Position numbers and translations under genes: made by a program
Source: an uncultured Treponema sp.
GTDB taxonomy: Bacteria > Spirochaetota > Spirochaetia > Treponematales > Treponemataceae
Direction of reading: 5' to 3'
Length of the DNA stretch: 42,465 bases
NCBI GenBank assembly: GCA_946628495.1
Contig: CAMOWQ010000005.1
Coordinates: forward strand, 1 to 42,465
Shown: positions 16,688 through 27,500 of the stretch, one piece after another
Layout of the letters: the number at the start of each line of letters is the position of its first letter
Position numbering within the stretch: position 1 is the stretch's first letter
Notes under the pieces: model-generated
The model's database searches: none
The model's input: the letters and a program-made list of their open reading frames with translations, nothing else
What the model was told of the DNA's origin: nothing

Positions 16688-16799
16688 AATAAAACACAGC
16701 CCGTAAGAGGGCTTTTACAGGTAAAGCTAAAAATTGCATGCGCAATTTTTTTAACGCTTTACGATAGAACACCGGCCGCCAGCGGCCTTACACAGGAGG
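16688..16799 (+). repeat. Multi-hairpin intergenic element R2, copy A (ends in the Shine-Dalgarno)
   Basis: A 112-bp stretch almost identical to 40001-40121. It folds into three hairpins: GCCC/GGGC (16699-16712), a long stem GTAAAGC-T-AAAAATTGC/GCAATTTTT...GCTTTAC (16721-16762) and GGCCGC/GCGGCC (16774-16787). It ends in TTACACAGGAGG, which supplies the ribosome binding site of the adenylate cyclase gene. Stems are conserved between copies while loops differ. Confidence 0.88.
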
Positions 16800-16809
16800 C
16801 ATGAAAAAA

Positions 16810-18672
16810 ATGGGAGAAAAAAACGAGGACAATAAGAATGTAAAAAAGGAAAAAGTACTTTTTCCAATCAGTTTTAAGCTGATTACTATTTTTTCTATTC
16901 TTACAATTGCGGTTCTGGCATTAACTACTTTTATGGTTTCTACACTTGTCCGCAGTGACGAGCAGTTAAAGGCAGTGGAAAATAATCATACGATTAACGG
17001 ACGTACCGCACAGACTATTCAGCAGACAATCTTGAATAAACAGTCTGATGCAACGGGCTTTATAAGCATGATAGACTTGATTTCCGATGACAGTCAGCAG
17101 GCGGAAAAAATAAAGACAGCTTTTAATGATTTTTGTACGCGTAATCCGGAAACAGTTTTTATTTATTTTGAAGAGCTCGGTACTAAAGTGAGCCCTGAAA
17201 TTTCCAAAATGTACAAAGAGGCCGACAAAAAGGCTCAGGAATGGATTGAACAGAATGCAAGACTTTCAGACAAAAAGGCAAAGATTTTGAATGCCTCTTC
17301 TATTTTTAACAGGCCTGTTCTTGCAATTGTTTTCCCTTGTGTTTACGGAACTAAAACTACAACAGCGTGCATTGCATTCCTTTCTGACTCCCTTGCAGAA
17401 CTGATGAGTACAGGTTCTTTAAATACAACGTTTCTTGTAAATAAAGACGGACAGGTTCTTGTTCATCCTGATACAGATAAAATTCTTTCATCAGAAAATT
17501 TAAAATATCTTCCTGCCGTAGAAAAAATGATTTCTTCAAAAAATGAAAATGAGCAGAATGTTTTCCCTGATGAAGAAGGCAATCTTTTATTTTATGCTTA
17601 TCACCGAATTATCGGAGATATGTTTGTCGTTACGACAATTTCGCATCATGATGTATTCGAGGCAATCAATCGAACAACTTACCGAATCGTGTTGTTTTCT
17701 ATAGCTGTTATTTTCCTTGCAATCATTATCATAAGATTCTTTAGTAAAACCCTTACTTCTCCAATTGGAAAACTTGTAGATGCAAGCCACGATATTGAGG
17801 AAGGTAATTTTTCTCTTGAATTAAAATCTAAAACCCGCGATGAAATTGGTGTTCTCACATCAAGCTTTAATCACATGGCAAAAGGTCTTGGTGAACGAGA
17901 AATCCTTATGAAAACGTTCAGTAAATTTACGAATAAGACGCTTGCTCAAAAGGCAATTAACGGTGAATTAAAACTTGGTGGCGAAACAAAAAAAGCAACG
18001 ATTTTCTTCTCGGATATCCGTTCGTTTACTGCAATGTCAGAAAAACTTACACCTCAGGAAGTTGTAGAATTCCTTAACGAATATATGACACGAATGGTTG
18101 AATGCGTAAACAAAACAAACGGTATTGTAGATAAGTTTATTGGTGATGCAATTATGGCGGTTTGGGGAACTCCAGAATCAAGCGGGTCTGCTGCAGATGA
18201 TGCCTGGAATGCCGTAAAAGCTGCCCTTATGATGCGTGTTGCTTTGAGTAATTATAACAAAGAACGTGTTGCTGCTGGAAAAGCTCCAATGAGAATTGGT
18301 TGCGGTATTAATACTGGTGATGTCGTTGCAGGACAGATTGGTTCCAGCGAGCGAATGGAATATACCGTAATTGGTGACGCCGTAAACTTTGCAAGCCGAA
18401 CGGAAGCTTTGAATAAGCCGTTTGCAACTGATATTTTGATTACTGAAAATACTTACGATCTTGTAAAAGATAAAGTTGTTGTTGAAGAAATGCCTTCTGT
18501 TCATGTAAAGGGAAAAGAAGGAAATGTTAAGATGTTTGCTGTTGTTTGTGCTGCTGGTGCTAAGGGAATTCAGACTATTCAACAGTTAAGAGCTTTCCTT
18601 GGAGTAGAAGCGCCTGATTTGGCAAAGGTGGATACAAATGAAGAAGAAAAGAAGTACTCAATCAACTCTTAA
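16810..18672 (+). CDS. Membrane adenylate cyclase, class III, with Cache-like sensor and HAMP
   Basis: Makes cAMP from ATP in response to an extracytoplasmic signal. One helix (about residues 20-45) and a second (about 288-312) flank a periplasmic sensor with a Cache-like FLVNKDGQVLVHPDTDKI segment. A HAMP domain (about 312-366, SPIGKLVDASHDIEEGNFSLEL) leads to the catalytic domain: IFFSDIRSFTAMSEKL near 398 has the first metal Asp, VDKFIGDAIMAVWGTP near 440 has the adenine-selecting Lys and second metal Asp, and YTVIGDAVNFASRTEAL near 520 carries the other specificity residue. AGGAGG of element R2 is 1 nt from the ATG at 16801 but 10 nt from the in-frame ATG at 16810, which is preferred. The 3' end overlaps the FecR-domain gene. 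Confidence 0.93.
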   Translation: MGEKNEDNKNVKKEKVLFPISFKLITIFSILTIAVLALTTFMVSTLVRSDEQLKAVENNHTINGRTAQTIQQTILNKQSDATGFISMIDLISDDSQQAEKIKTAFNDFCTRNPETVFIYFEELGTKVSPEISKMYKEADKKAQEWIEQNARLSDKKAKILNASSIFNRPVLAIVFPCVYGTKTTTACIAFLSDSLAELMSTGSLNTTFLVNKDGQVLVHPDTDKILSSENLKYLPAVEKMISSKNENEQNVFPDEEGNLLFYAYHRIIGDMFVVTTISHHDVFEAINRTTYRIVLFSIAVIFLAIIIIRFFSKTLTSPIGKLVDASHDIEEGNFSLELKSKTRDEIGVLTSSFNHMAKGLGEREILMKTFSKFTNKTLAQKAINGELKLGGETKKATIFFSDIRSFTAMSEKLTPQEVVEFLNEYMTRMVECVNKTNGIVDKFIGDAIMAVWGTPESSGSAADDAWNAVKAALMMRVALSNYNKERVAAGKAPMRIGCGINTGDVVAGQIGSSERMEYTVIGDAVNFASRTEALNKPFATDILITENTYDLVKDKVVVEEMPSVHVKGKEGNVKMFAVVCAAGAKGIQTIQQLRAFLGVEAPDLAKVDTNEEEKKYSINS

Positions 18673-20536
18673 TGTAAATGATTTTATAATCGGTTTTATC
18701 TGTCTTATAGGCATGTCGGTTTCGCTGGTCTATTTCTGGCGTGATTTGAATGTCTCTTTTATAAATGCAAATAAATCGCCGATTGCAACAATCTATTTTA
18801 AGAAAAACACTGCCCAGAGAAAACTTTCTAACGGAAATATTTGGGAAAGGCTTAAAACTGCAACTCCTATTTATGATGGCGACAGAATCCGTACGGCCGG
18901 GCTTTCCGAAGCATACACGGTTTTTAGCGACGGTACACGTATAGATTTGTACGAAAACTCTTTGATTCAGGTTTATGATTTAAAGAAAAAGCGTTCTGTT
19001 GATTTTGTAAATGGTTCTATGCATGTAAAAGCCGGTAAAAAAGTTCAGCAGAAAGATGATGTGCTTGTAGTAAAGACTGGAACAAAGGTAATTACTTTTT
19101 CCGAAAATACGGCTGCAGTTGTTGCAAAGGATTCTTCTGCCCAGAATACAGAAACTGTTACCGTAACTTCCGGGGCTGTTCTTATGGAAGAAACGGTTCC
19201 TGCTGTAAGTGCTGCAAACGGAAGCAAGCCTAACACTAAAACAACAATTATTCAGGCTGGAGATACCTTCCGTGCCGAAGCCTTGCCAGTGGAAATTAAT
19301 AAATTGGCAGTTCTTATGCCGCCGCCTCATTATTCAATTACGAAAACCGAAAATGGGGATTGCACTCTTCCATTTTTCTGGGAAAATTCCGAACAGATTG
19401 TGCTTGAATTTGCAGAAGATGCTAATTTTACAAAAATAGTTCAGGTTCAGAATCTTGCTTCTTCAAACTGTAAGGCTGCTGTTTATCTTGATTTTGATGG
19501 CGTTGAATCAGTTTTCTGGCGTGCACATGCAACGACTGACGAAGAAATTGCCCTTGCAAATCAAACGGGGGTTGTAGATGAAGCTGGTGGTGATGTTAGT
19601 GCCGGCGGTGTAAATGCTGTAGTGCCGGTTGTTGTTCCGTCGCAAAATATCGAATATGTGACTGGAATTGTAGAAATTCACGAAAATCCTAAGGCTGTTT
19701 TGCAGGAAGTTGCTTCTGAAGTTTTTGGAGAAGAAGTTTCTGAAGAAGTTGTAACTCAGGTTGAAGTTTCGGAACAGGTAAATACATCACAATTGGTAGA
19801 AATTATAAACAAAATGCCTGAAATTCAGGAAACAATAATTCCTGAGCCAGAAGAGGTAATTGCCGAAGAAAGCATTGAAGAAAACCTTATGGAAGAAATT
19901 GTTGAAGAACCGGCAGTAGAAATTGCAGAAGCAGTTGAAACCGTTCAAGAAGTTGTTGAAGAACAAAAAACGGAAGCTGTTGTGCAGACGCCTGTTGTTG
20001 AACAAAAGCCTATCGTAAAAGAAGAACCGAAGAAAGCGGCTTCTGTCCCTGCACCAAAAGCAGAAAAGAAGGCAGAACCTAAAGCAGAGGCTAAACCTGC
20101 ACCAAAAGCAGAGCCGAAAGTTGAACCAAAAACTGAACCTACACCTGTTGTTGTAGAAGATCCTGCAATAACTAAAGCAATGCCTGTTCTTTCGCTTCCT
20201 GCTAATGGTAAAGTTTTTGTTGATGATGATTTTGCCGTAGATGTGCCTGTAATTTCCTTTAAGTGGAATAATGTTGCAACTGCTGAATCTTATCGGTTTA
20301 AGATTATGCTTGGAAATTCGGTTGTTTTTGAAAAGACATTGAAAGCTACAACATTTGAACTTAAAGATGATGACCTTGCCGCTGTTGGTGATAATGGCGT
20401 TTATACCTGGAGTGTAACGGCATTTATGAATAAGGACGGCAAGAAATGGGAAAGCAAGGAAGGTTCTTCTAAGTTCCAGATTCAGTTGGGAGACTTGGAA
20501 AGTGTGTCTGTAGATACAGAAAACCTTCTTCAATAA
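18638..20536 (+). CDS. FecR-domain membrane protein with Glu/Pro/Lys-rich spacer
   Basis: A signal-anchor helix (about residues 16-34) places the bulk outside the cytoplasm. Residues 55-215 form a FecR-like domain (LKTATPIYDGDRIRTAGLSEAYTVFSDGTRIDLYENSLIQVYD, then VNGSMHVKAGKK and VTVTSGAVLMEE). A long acidic segment and then KAEPKAEAKPAPKAEPKVEP repeats (about 460-505) form an extended spacer, as seen in cell-wall-spanning proteins. The last 110 residues are fibronectin-III-like (VISFKWNNVATAESYRFKIML, VYTWSVTAF). The start lies 35 bp inside the adenylate cyclase gene with AAGGTGG upstream, implying translational coupling. A joint role with the cyclase in envelope sensing is inference. Confidence 0.85.
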   Translation: MKKKRSTQSTLNVNDFIIGFICLIGMSVSLVYFWRDLNVSFINANKSPIATIYFKKNTAQRKLSNGNIWERLKTATPIYDGDRIRTAGLSEAYTVFSDGTRIDLYENSLIQVYDLKKKRSVDFVNGSMHVKAGKKVQQKDDVLVVKTGTKVITFSENTAAVVAKDSSAQNTETVTVTSGAVLMEETVPAVSAANGSKPNTKTTIIQAGDTFRAEALPVEINKLAVLMPPPHYSITKTENGDCTLPFFWENSEQIVLEFAEDANFTKIVQVQNLASSNCKAAVYLDFDGVESVFWRAHATTDEEIALANQTGVVDEAGGDVSAGGVNAVVPVVVPSQNIEYVTGIVEIHENPKAVLQEVASEVFGEEVSEEVVTQVEVSEQVNTSQLVEIINKMPEIQETIIPEPEEVIAEESIEENLMEEIVEEPAVEIAEAVETVQEVVEEQKTEAVVQTPVVEQKPIVKEEPKKAASVPAPKAEKKAEPKAEAKPAPKAEPKVEPKTEPTPVVVEDPAITKAMPVLSLPANGKVFVDDDFAVDVPVISFKWNNVATAESYRFKIMLGNSVVFEKTLKATTFELKDDDLAAVGDNGVYTWSVTAFMNKDGKKWESKEGSSKFQIQLGDLESVSVDTENLLQ

Positions 20537-20563
20537 ATTTTTTTAATAATAAAATATTTTAAT

Positions 20564-20621
20564 AAAGGCTGCCTGTAAGGTCGGAATTTTAGCTTCTGAA
20601 ACTTGCCAGGCAGCCTTTTTT
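20564..20621 (+). terminator. Intrinsic terminator after the FecR-domain gene
   Basis: AAAGGCTGCCTG pairs perfectly with CAGGCAGCCTTT across a 31-nt loop and is followed by TTTT. It ends the cyclase-FecR operon. Confidence 0.85.
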
Positions 20622-20691
20622 GTTTGTAATTTATCTGGAATTTTTGCAAAGTTTTAGCTTTTTCTAAACGTAATTTGTTTTGAAATTTTTA

Positions 20692-21438
20692 TTATTTATC
20701 CGTCGTAATTTGCGAAAGAACTTCCCCGATTGGTTCATGAATTACAAGGTCTGCATAAGAATCATGAGGTGTTTCAGATTTGTTCAAAAGAACTAGTTTA
20801 TCTCCCTTAAAATACTGAATTAATCCTGCTGCAGGGTATACTGTAAGCGATGTTCCGCCTATTATAAGTGTGTCTGCCTGACTTATTGCTTCGATGGATT
20901 TATTGATGATATCTTGATTTAGGCCTTCTTCATAAAGAACAACGTCCGGTTTTATAAGGCCTCCGCATTTTTTGCAGTGTGGGAGTTTGTCGGGTTCGTT
21001 TTCGCTTTCGATAATTATCTTTTCATCATAAAATTCACCGCATTTCATACAATAATTACGCAATGTGCTTCCATGAAGTTCGTATACTTCTTTGCTTCCT
21101 GCAAGCTGGTGAAGACCGTCTATATTTTGTGTAATAACAGCTTTTAAAATGCCCGCCTGTTCTAATTCTGCAAGTTTGTAATGAGCTGCATTTGGCTTAA
21201 TTCCCTTTGGTAAAAGCTTAGCACGGTAAAATCTGTAGAATTCTGGGGTATTTGCAAAAAAGAAGCTTCGGCTTATAATTTGCTCTGGAGGATATTTCCA
21301 CTGCTGGTTGTAAAGACCGTCTGTACTTCTGAAGTCAGGAATGCCCGATTCCGTGGAAACTCCGGCACCTCCAAAGAAAACCAATTTTTTGCTTTTTATA
21401 ACAATTTGTTGTAAACTGTTAATTGAATTTTTATTCAT
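20692..21438 (-). CDS. cobB: NAD-dependent protein deacylase, sirtuin family
   Basis: Removes acyl groups from lysines using NAD. FFGGAGVSTESGIPDFRS (about residues 22-39) is the NAD-binding signature, ITQNIDGLHQLAGS (near 108) and YELHGS (catalytic His, near 126) form the active site, CMKC and CKKC (near 135 and 160) make the structural zinc site, and IIGGTSLTVYPAAGLI (near 192) completes the Rossmann fold. The ORF-track start at 21453 lies on top of the Shine-Dalgarno GGAGGT. The ATG at 21438, 7 nt downstream of it, is preferred, giving 248 residues. It is a single gene between two plus-strand operons. The symbol is used in the general bacterial sense. Confidence 0.92.
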   Translation of the reverse strand: MNKNSINSLQQIVIKSKKLVFFGGAGVSTESGIPDFRSTDGLYNQQWKYPPEQIISRSFFFANTPEFYRFYRAKLLPKGIKPNAAHYKLAELEQAGILKAVITQNIDGLHQLAGSKEVYELHGSTLRNYCMKCGEFYDEKIIIESENEPDKLPHCKKCGGLIKPDVVLYEEGLNQDIINKSIEAISQADTLIIGGTSLTVYPAAGLIQYFKGDKLVLLNKSETPHDSYADLVIHEPIGEVLSQITTDK

Positions 21439-21581
21439 AAACGTTACCTCCATGTATAAGCATTTTATACCTATTTTGGCAAATTGGTCATTAAAATGAT
21501 TAATTGTACCGATAATAGAACGGGGATGGATTCGTTTTGTTTTTATAGAGAGTTGTATTACAAATTTTAAGGGGTAGTTTT

Positions 21582-24500
21582 ATGGGCAAAAGAAGTCTGT
21601 ATGTTTGTGTTCTTATTTTGTTCACTGCTTTGAATTTTTCTCTGAATGCACATGGAAAGGGCGATATCGAAGAAATTGATGTTGATAATTTTAACAGCTG
21701 GCAAGAATCTTTTGATTTGGAAGAAAAAAAGCCTGGAAAATATAACATTATGATTACTGCTAAAGACTTTGGTGGTAATACTTATGTCGAAGGTCCGTAT
21801 AATTTATTTTTAGATCCAAAATCAGATTTGCCAATCAGTTCTATAACAAACCCTTATCCACAAATGAGGGTTGTAGGAAACCTTAATATTGTTGGAACTT
21901 GTGTTGACGACGATGCCGTAAAATATGTTGAACTTGTTATTGATGATAATTTTGAACGTCCTATTCGTGCGGAAGGTGCAGAATTCTGGTCTTATTATCT
22001 TGATACATTAAAGATGGAAGAAGGCCCTCATAAAGTTACAGTTACAGGTTATGATATAAATGGTCTTGCAGGAAATCCTGTTTCTGTAAACTGGCAGCTT
22101 GACCGTGCACTTCCTACTACAGAAGTTCTTGAACGTACCATGGGTATGCTTGTTTCCGGTTCTGTAAAATTCATTGGAACTGTAAGCGATGGTAACGGAA
22201 TTAAAGATTTATATTATTCATTGGATCATGGTGAAACATATACTCTGGTAAAAATTGACAGAAAAAAGACTGAATGTTCATTTAATATTACAGTCGATAC
22301 AAAAAAATTTGATGATGGTCCTGCAGTAATCTGGTTCAAGGCAACTGATATGGCAGGTTCAACAGGTTTTTATTCATTCCTTTATTATATTGATAACACA
22401 AAACCTGATGTTCAGATTATTACTCCAATAGATAAAGAAGAAGTTCACGGGAAATTTTCAATTGCAGGTTATGCAAAAGATACAGTTGGTCTTGTGCGGT
22501 TGGCATGGACTTTTGGTGATGCAGCAGGCGAAATACCATTAATTCCTGGTAATCCGTATTGGGCAGTTGATTTTGATACTATCGGTTCTACAGACAAAAA
22601 TCGCAAGTTTGTAATAGAAGCGGAAGATAAGGCAGGAAACGTTGTTACTGTAACAAAGACAATTCCTTTTAATCAGGAACTTGATAAACCTGTTGTAACA
22701 ATTCTTGAACCAGAAGCTCAAGCTGTTTATGACAATAATGGCGATGTTTATATTCGCGGTTCTATAGTTGATGATGACGGTGTAAAATCTGTAGAAATTC
22801 AGCTTGATAATGAAAATCCTATAAAATTTAATACAAAAGGTGTTTTCTATACAAAAGTTTGTAATGCCGCTGAATTAAAGGCTGGAAAACATAAAATTGC
22901 GGTTCGTGCAGTAGATATAGATGATGTGGAAAGCAATCTTACAACGGTAGAAATTATTTCTATTGGTAATCCACCTGAATTTTCTGATTCGTCTATTGTA
23001 ACCGGCAAAGAGTATGATTTATACAAACCTGGAATGGAAATTCATCCTGAAAGTGGAAAAAGTTTTTCTTTGACTGCAACTTCGGGTATTGGCATAAAGC
23101 ATATAAAATATGAATTTAAGAGCGGACGTAATGCTGTTGTTGAAAATGAACAGGATTTAAAGAATGTTCCGTCTTACACTTTTACAGTTCCATTGAATTC
23201 ACAAATTCCACAGGGAATTGCAACTCTTAAACTTTATGCAACAGATAATAATGACAGAACGTCTGAATACGATGCGGTTTTCTATATTACAAATACCTCG
23301 GTTGTAAAAGAAAATCATCCTAGACTTGTTTTTGAAGACAGTACGGTTCAAGCGGACGGTTCAATTATAAGTGATTTTGATCATCCTGTTACTGGCTTCT
23401 TAATTGGTGGAAAGGTTTCTTCTGTAGAAATTGTTCCAGAAACTCCGTTTGCTATTGCAAAAATGTCGGGCAATCAAATTCAGCTTATTCCGCAGAAAGG
23501 TGCAGTTGGTAATTCAGAGCCTGTCGTAGTTCGAGTTACAACTGATAATGGAAAAATTGTTGAAACAAAACCTTTTGTGTTTAAGTCAGATACAGCTTTT
23601 CCAGAAATTAAGATTGATAATATAAAACTTGGTACTGTTCAGCGTCCAAAAGGAAAATTCAGCGTTACAGGAATTGCAACCTGTAAAACTGACGTTGGCA
23701 AAGTTGGCTACAGAGTTATTCCTGTTAATATCGAAATGAAAGGCGGAGTAATTGCTTCTGTTAAGCCTGGCGAAGTTCCTGAAGAATTAAAAAATGTGCC
23801 TTTTGTTATTAATCCTAAAGAACCGGAAGTTCCGGAAGAACCTAAAAAAGATGCAAAAGGAAAATCTAAAGACAAAGATAAAAAAGAAGAAGTAGAGGAA
23901 GAACCTCAGGAACCTGAATTTCCAGACGGTTACTTTACTTTTGATATAAATACTAATACTTACCCTCATGGGGTTTATGTTGTAGAAGTTATTGCAGAAA
24001 GTGCAGGTGGAAATAAAACAGCAAAAGCATTTGCATTCTCTACAATTCCTGACGTAGAAGCTGATGAAAAAGGTAAGATTCCTGTTCCAAAAGCACCTGT
24101 TATTACATGGATTAATGCATTCGATTTTTATGGAATTGCAGTATATCAGGGTAATTTGACGGATAACTTTAAGGTATTCTATAGGGAAGGTCTTGAAGAA
24201 GGTGTAAATCCTATTGAAATGTCTATTGAACTTGAGGACGGAAAAATTGTAACAGGAAAATACAATGCTGTTAAGAGTCCTACATTAAAGGCATTCTTTG
24301 CAAAAGTCGATGAACAGGATTATATGAGTGGTATTCCGATTATTGTAGATCCTGCAGCAAAAGAAGCGCCAAAAGCATATTTGTATATCGATACAACCGC
24401 AAATGTAAATTCTGTTGCATATTCAATTTCGGGCGTGGAAGTTCCTGGTGGACAGGCAAGTGTAACAGGAAATGCAAAGCTTATAAAACCAGAAAAAGAT

Positions 24501-27500
24501 GAAACAAGATGGACTGCAGAAATTCCATTGAATAATCTTCCTTCACGACTTACAAAAATAACAGCAACTGTAAAAGCAGAGTCGTTGCAGCAGGTTGTTG
24601 TTGGAAATATTCTTGTTGTTCGTGATATTCCTTCTGAACGTATTGATGATACGGAAGCTGTTTATTCGGTTATTCCAGCAGACATTCAATATTCAAAAGA
24701 AAAAGAAGCGTATGTTCTTAAAAAAGGCACAACATTTGATTATTATGCAAATCTTAGAATGCCTATTACTGCAAGAATTGTAACAGCCGCAGATGCATTG
24801 CTTCCTGACGATAAAATTCCTACCGCTGAAGAACGCGGCATAGATATAAAGATTGACGGTAAATATATCAGGCTTTCTGCATTAAAAGAAGGCGTGTTCA
24901 ATGGTGTTAAGATTCAGGTAAAAGATGCCTTAGGTGATATTTATGAATCTGACAAATTGAACTTTATAGCAGATTTTACTGCTCCAGAAATGCATCTTAT
25001 TACGCCGGAATCGCAGCAGTGGCTTAACAATATTGTAAAAATTTCCGGTACAGCAAATGATACAATGGGAATCCGCATGGTTGAATATTCAACTAATGGT
25101 GGAACTTCATGGAAAGAGCTTAAATTGCAGGGACCAGGCGGACTTGATGTTATTCCAACTGCCGACGGTTATGATTCGACAAAATATATTGGTGTAACAT
25201 TCAGCGAAGACATTGATATTACGACATTGCCGGACGGTTTGTTCCGTTTGGATTTGCGTGCAACCGATACAGCAGGACAAATCACTGTATTGCGAACAGC
25301 ATGTTTTAAAGATATTACTCCTCCTGAAGTTAAGATTATTGAACCTCTTGATGTTGATACTGTAAACGGTGAAACCCTGATTGTATTTAGAGTTCATGAT
25401 AACGGACTTCTTAGCAAGGCAGAGTATGTTTCGCCACCGGTTCCAGATAAAGCGACAAGTACAGAAAAACAGATAAATTATCTTCCAGGAAAACGTAAGC
25501 AGCTTGAACTTGGAACATTTATAAAAACAGAAGTTGGTACGGCAGATTATCCGAATGATGAAGCAATGTCTTTTGAATTCAGAGATGAAGCTGGAAATGT
25601 TGCTGTAATCGAAGCATGGGATTTTACAATTGATAATGAATCGGATTTGCCAATAACAGAAATTCATCTTCCTGGCGACATGGAAGTAATTACAAGGGAT
25701 TTTACAATTTCCGGTGTAATTTATGATGATGATGGCGATTCTACAATTTATTATAAGATTGATGATAACGAGTTTGTTCAGTATCCGTCGGTAGGAACAA
25801 GTTTCTCTATTAATGTTCCGCTTTCTGCTATGACTGATAACGAACATACTGTAACAATGTATGCAGTTGATATTAATGGTGTAAAAGGTCTTGAATCTAC
25901 AAGAACGTTCAGGGTTTCTCTTGAAGAGCCAAAAGGTTCTGTAGAACTTCCTACTATTGATACATCTGTTCGCGAAACTGTAAGAATTTCTGGTTGGTCT
26001 AGCGATAAGAACGGAATTGCTACGGTACAGATTTCGCTTGATAACGGTAACAGCTATAACGATGTAATTGGAACCGAAGAATGGTATTATGATGTTGATA
26101 CACGTGCCATTCCTGGTGGTACACAGGTAGTATTCTTAAAGATTACAGATAATTATGGTATTCAGGGATTGTATTCAAGTCTTATAAATATTGATAACGA
26201 TGCTCCAATGCTGCAGCTTGAACTTCCACTTGATGATTCTACTACAACCGGAACTTTGTTCTTCTCTGGATTTACTTATGATAATGTTGATGTAACGGAT
26301 TTGTATGTTTCAATTAGAAATCTTGAGCATCCTTCAAGTGTTGATATAAGAAAATTCCCGCTTACAAGAATTATTGGTGAGACAATTGATATTACAAATC
26401 TTGAAAACGGTTTCTACAACATTGAAGTTACTGGAAAAGATAAAGCAGGAAACTCAACTAATGTAAGCCGCAATATTCATCTTGATAAAGATATGCCGCC
26501 AGCTGTTGTTGACGTTTTGTATCCATTAAACGGCGAACATAAAAATGGTGTGTTCTCGATTTATGGTCAGTCATCTTCGGAACTTAATATTAAGAAAATT
26601 AAGCTTTATATTGATGACAGATTTGCAAATGAAACACTTCTTTCTCAGACAGGATTCTTCTCTTTTGAGCTTACGCCGGAAATGCTTCTTGAAGGTGTTC
26701 ATACCTATTATGTAGCAGCCCTGCTTGAAAACGGCAATGAAGTTCCTTCCAGAGTTCAAACGGTAACATATTCACCTGTTGGTCCTTGGATTACAATTGA
26801 TAATTTTACTTACGGTGATTTTGCAATGGACAGACCTTGGATAGAAGGACGTGCCGGTTATTCTATTACCGAAGATGAAGTTCTTCTTTCTAAGACAAAG
26901 GAAGCTTCTAAAGAATTAAAGGAACAGGTTGCAAAAAAGAGGGTTGAAAGAGTAGAACTCAGTTTTGATAACGGAAAGACATTCACAGAACTGTCAAAAG
27001 GTGAACGCTGGATGTTCCGTGTAGAAAACGAAGATATGCCGGAAGGCTATCACTTTATGCTGATTAGAGCTACAATGAAGAACGGTGAAGTTGCAGTAAC
27101 ACGTTCTATCATTCAGATTGATAATACAAATCCTACTGTAAGGTTAATTTCGCCTGCAGCAGGAGGAAGATATAATCAGTCTTTGAATGTTTCGGGACTT
27201 TCTAATGATGAAATTGGTCTTGAATATGTACGGCTTGCTTTGCGAAAAGGTGATAAGGCTTCTTACGAAATTCCATCATTTATTCAAGGTTTGTACTTTG
27301 ATGTAAATGTTTGGGGTGCTACATTATTTGATATAGGTATTGGACTTACAGCATTTGATAATGTTGTAAAAATCCAGTTGCATTGGGGTCAGTATACACA
27401 GGATCAGCGAGATTCGATTTCTAATTTGTTTAATGTTCCTGCGTCGGATATGCGTTACGGAGGAAATAACATAATTGGTGTTAAGATTATTGCAAACATT

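Noticed and set aside
20060-20150. Tandem AEPKAEAKPAPKAEPK-coding repeats as a possible mobile or phase-variable repeat
   Set aside because: The DNA units are diverged and in frame; this is an ordinary spacer of a cell-envelope protein.
19787-20533. Minus-strand ORF of 248 aa opposite the FecR-domain gene
   Set aside because: The Phe/Arg/Cys/Asn-rich translation comes from the antisense of Glu/Lys/Val-rich repeats; there is no ribosome binding site or domain.
25107-25847. Minus-strand ORF of 246 aa inside the giant Ig-repeat gene
   Set aside because: Ile/Asn/Cys-rich antisense shadow with no recognisable feature.
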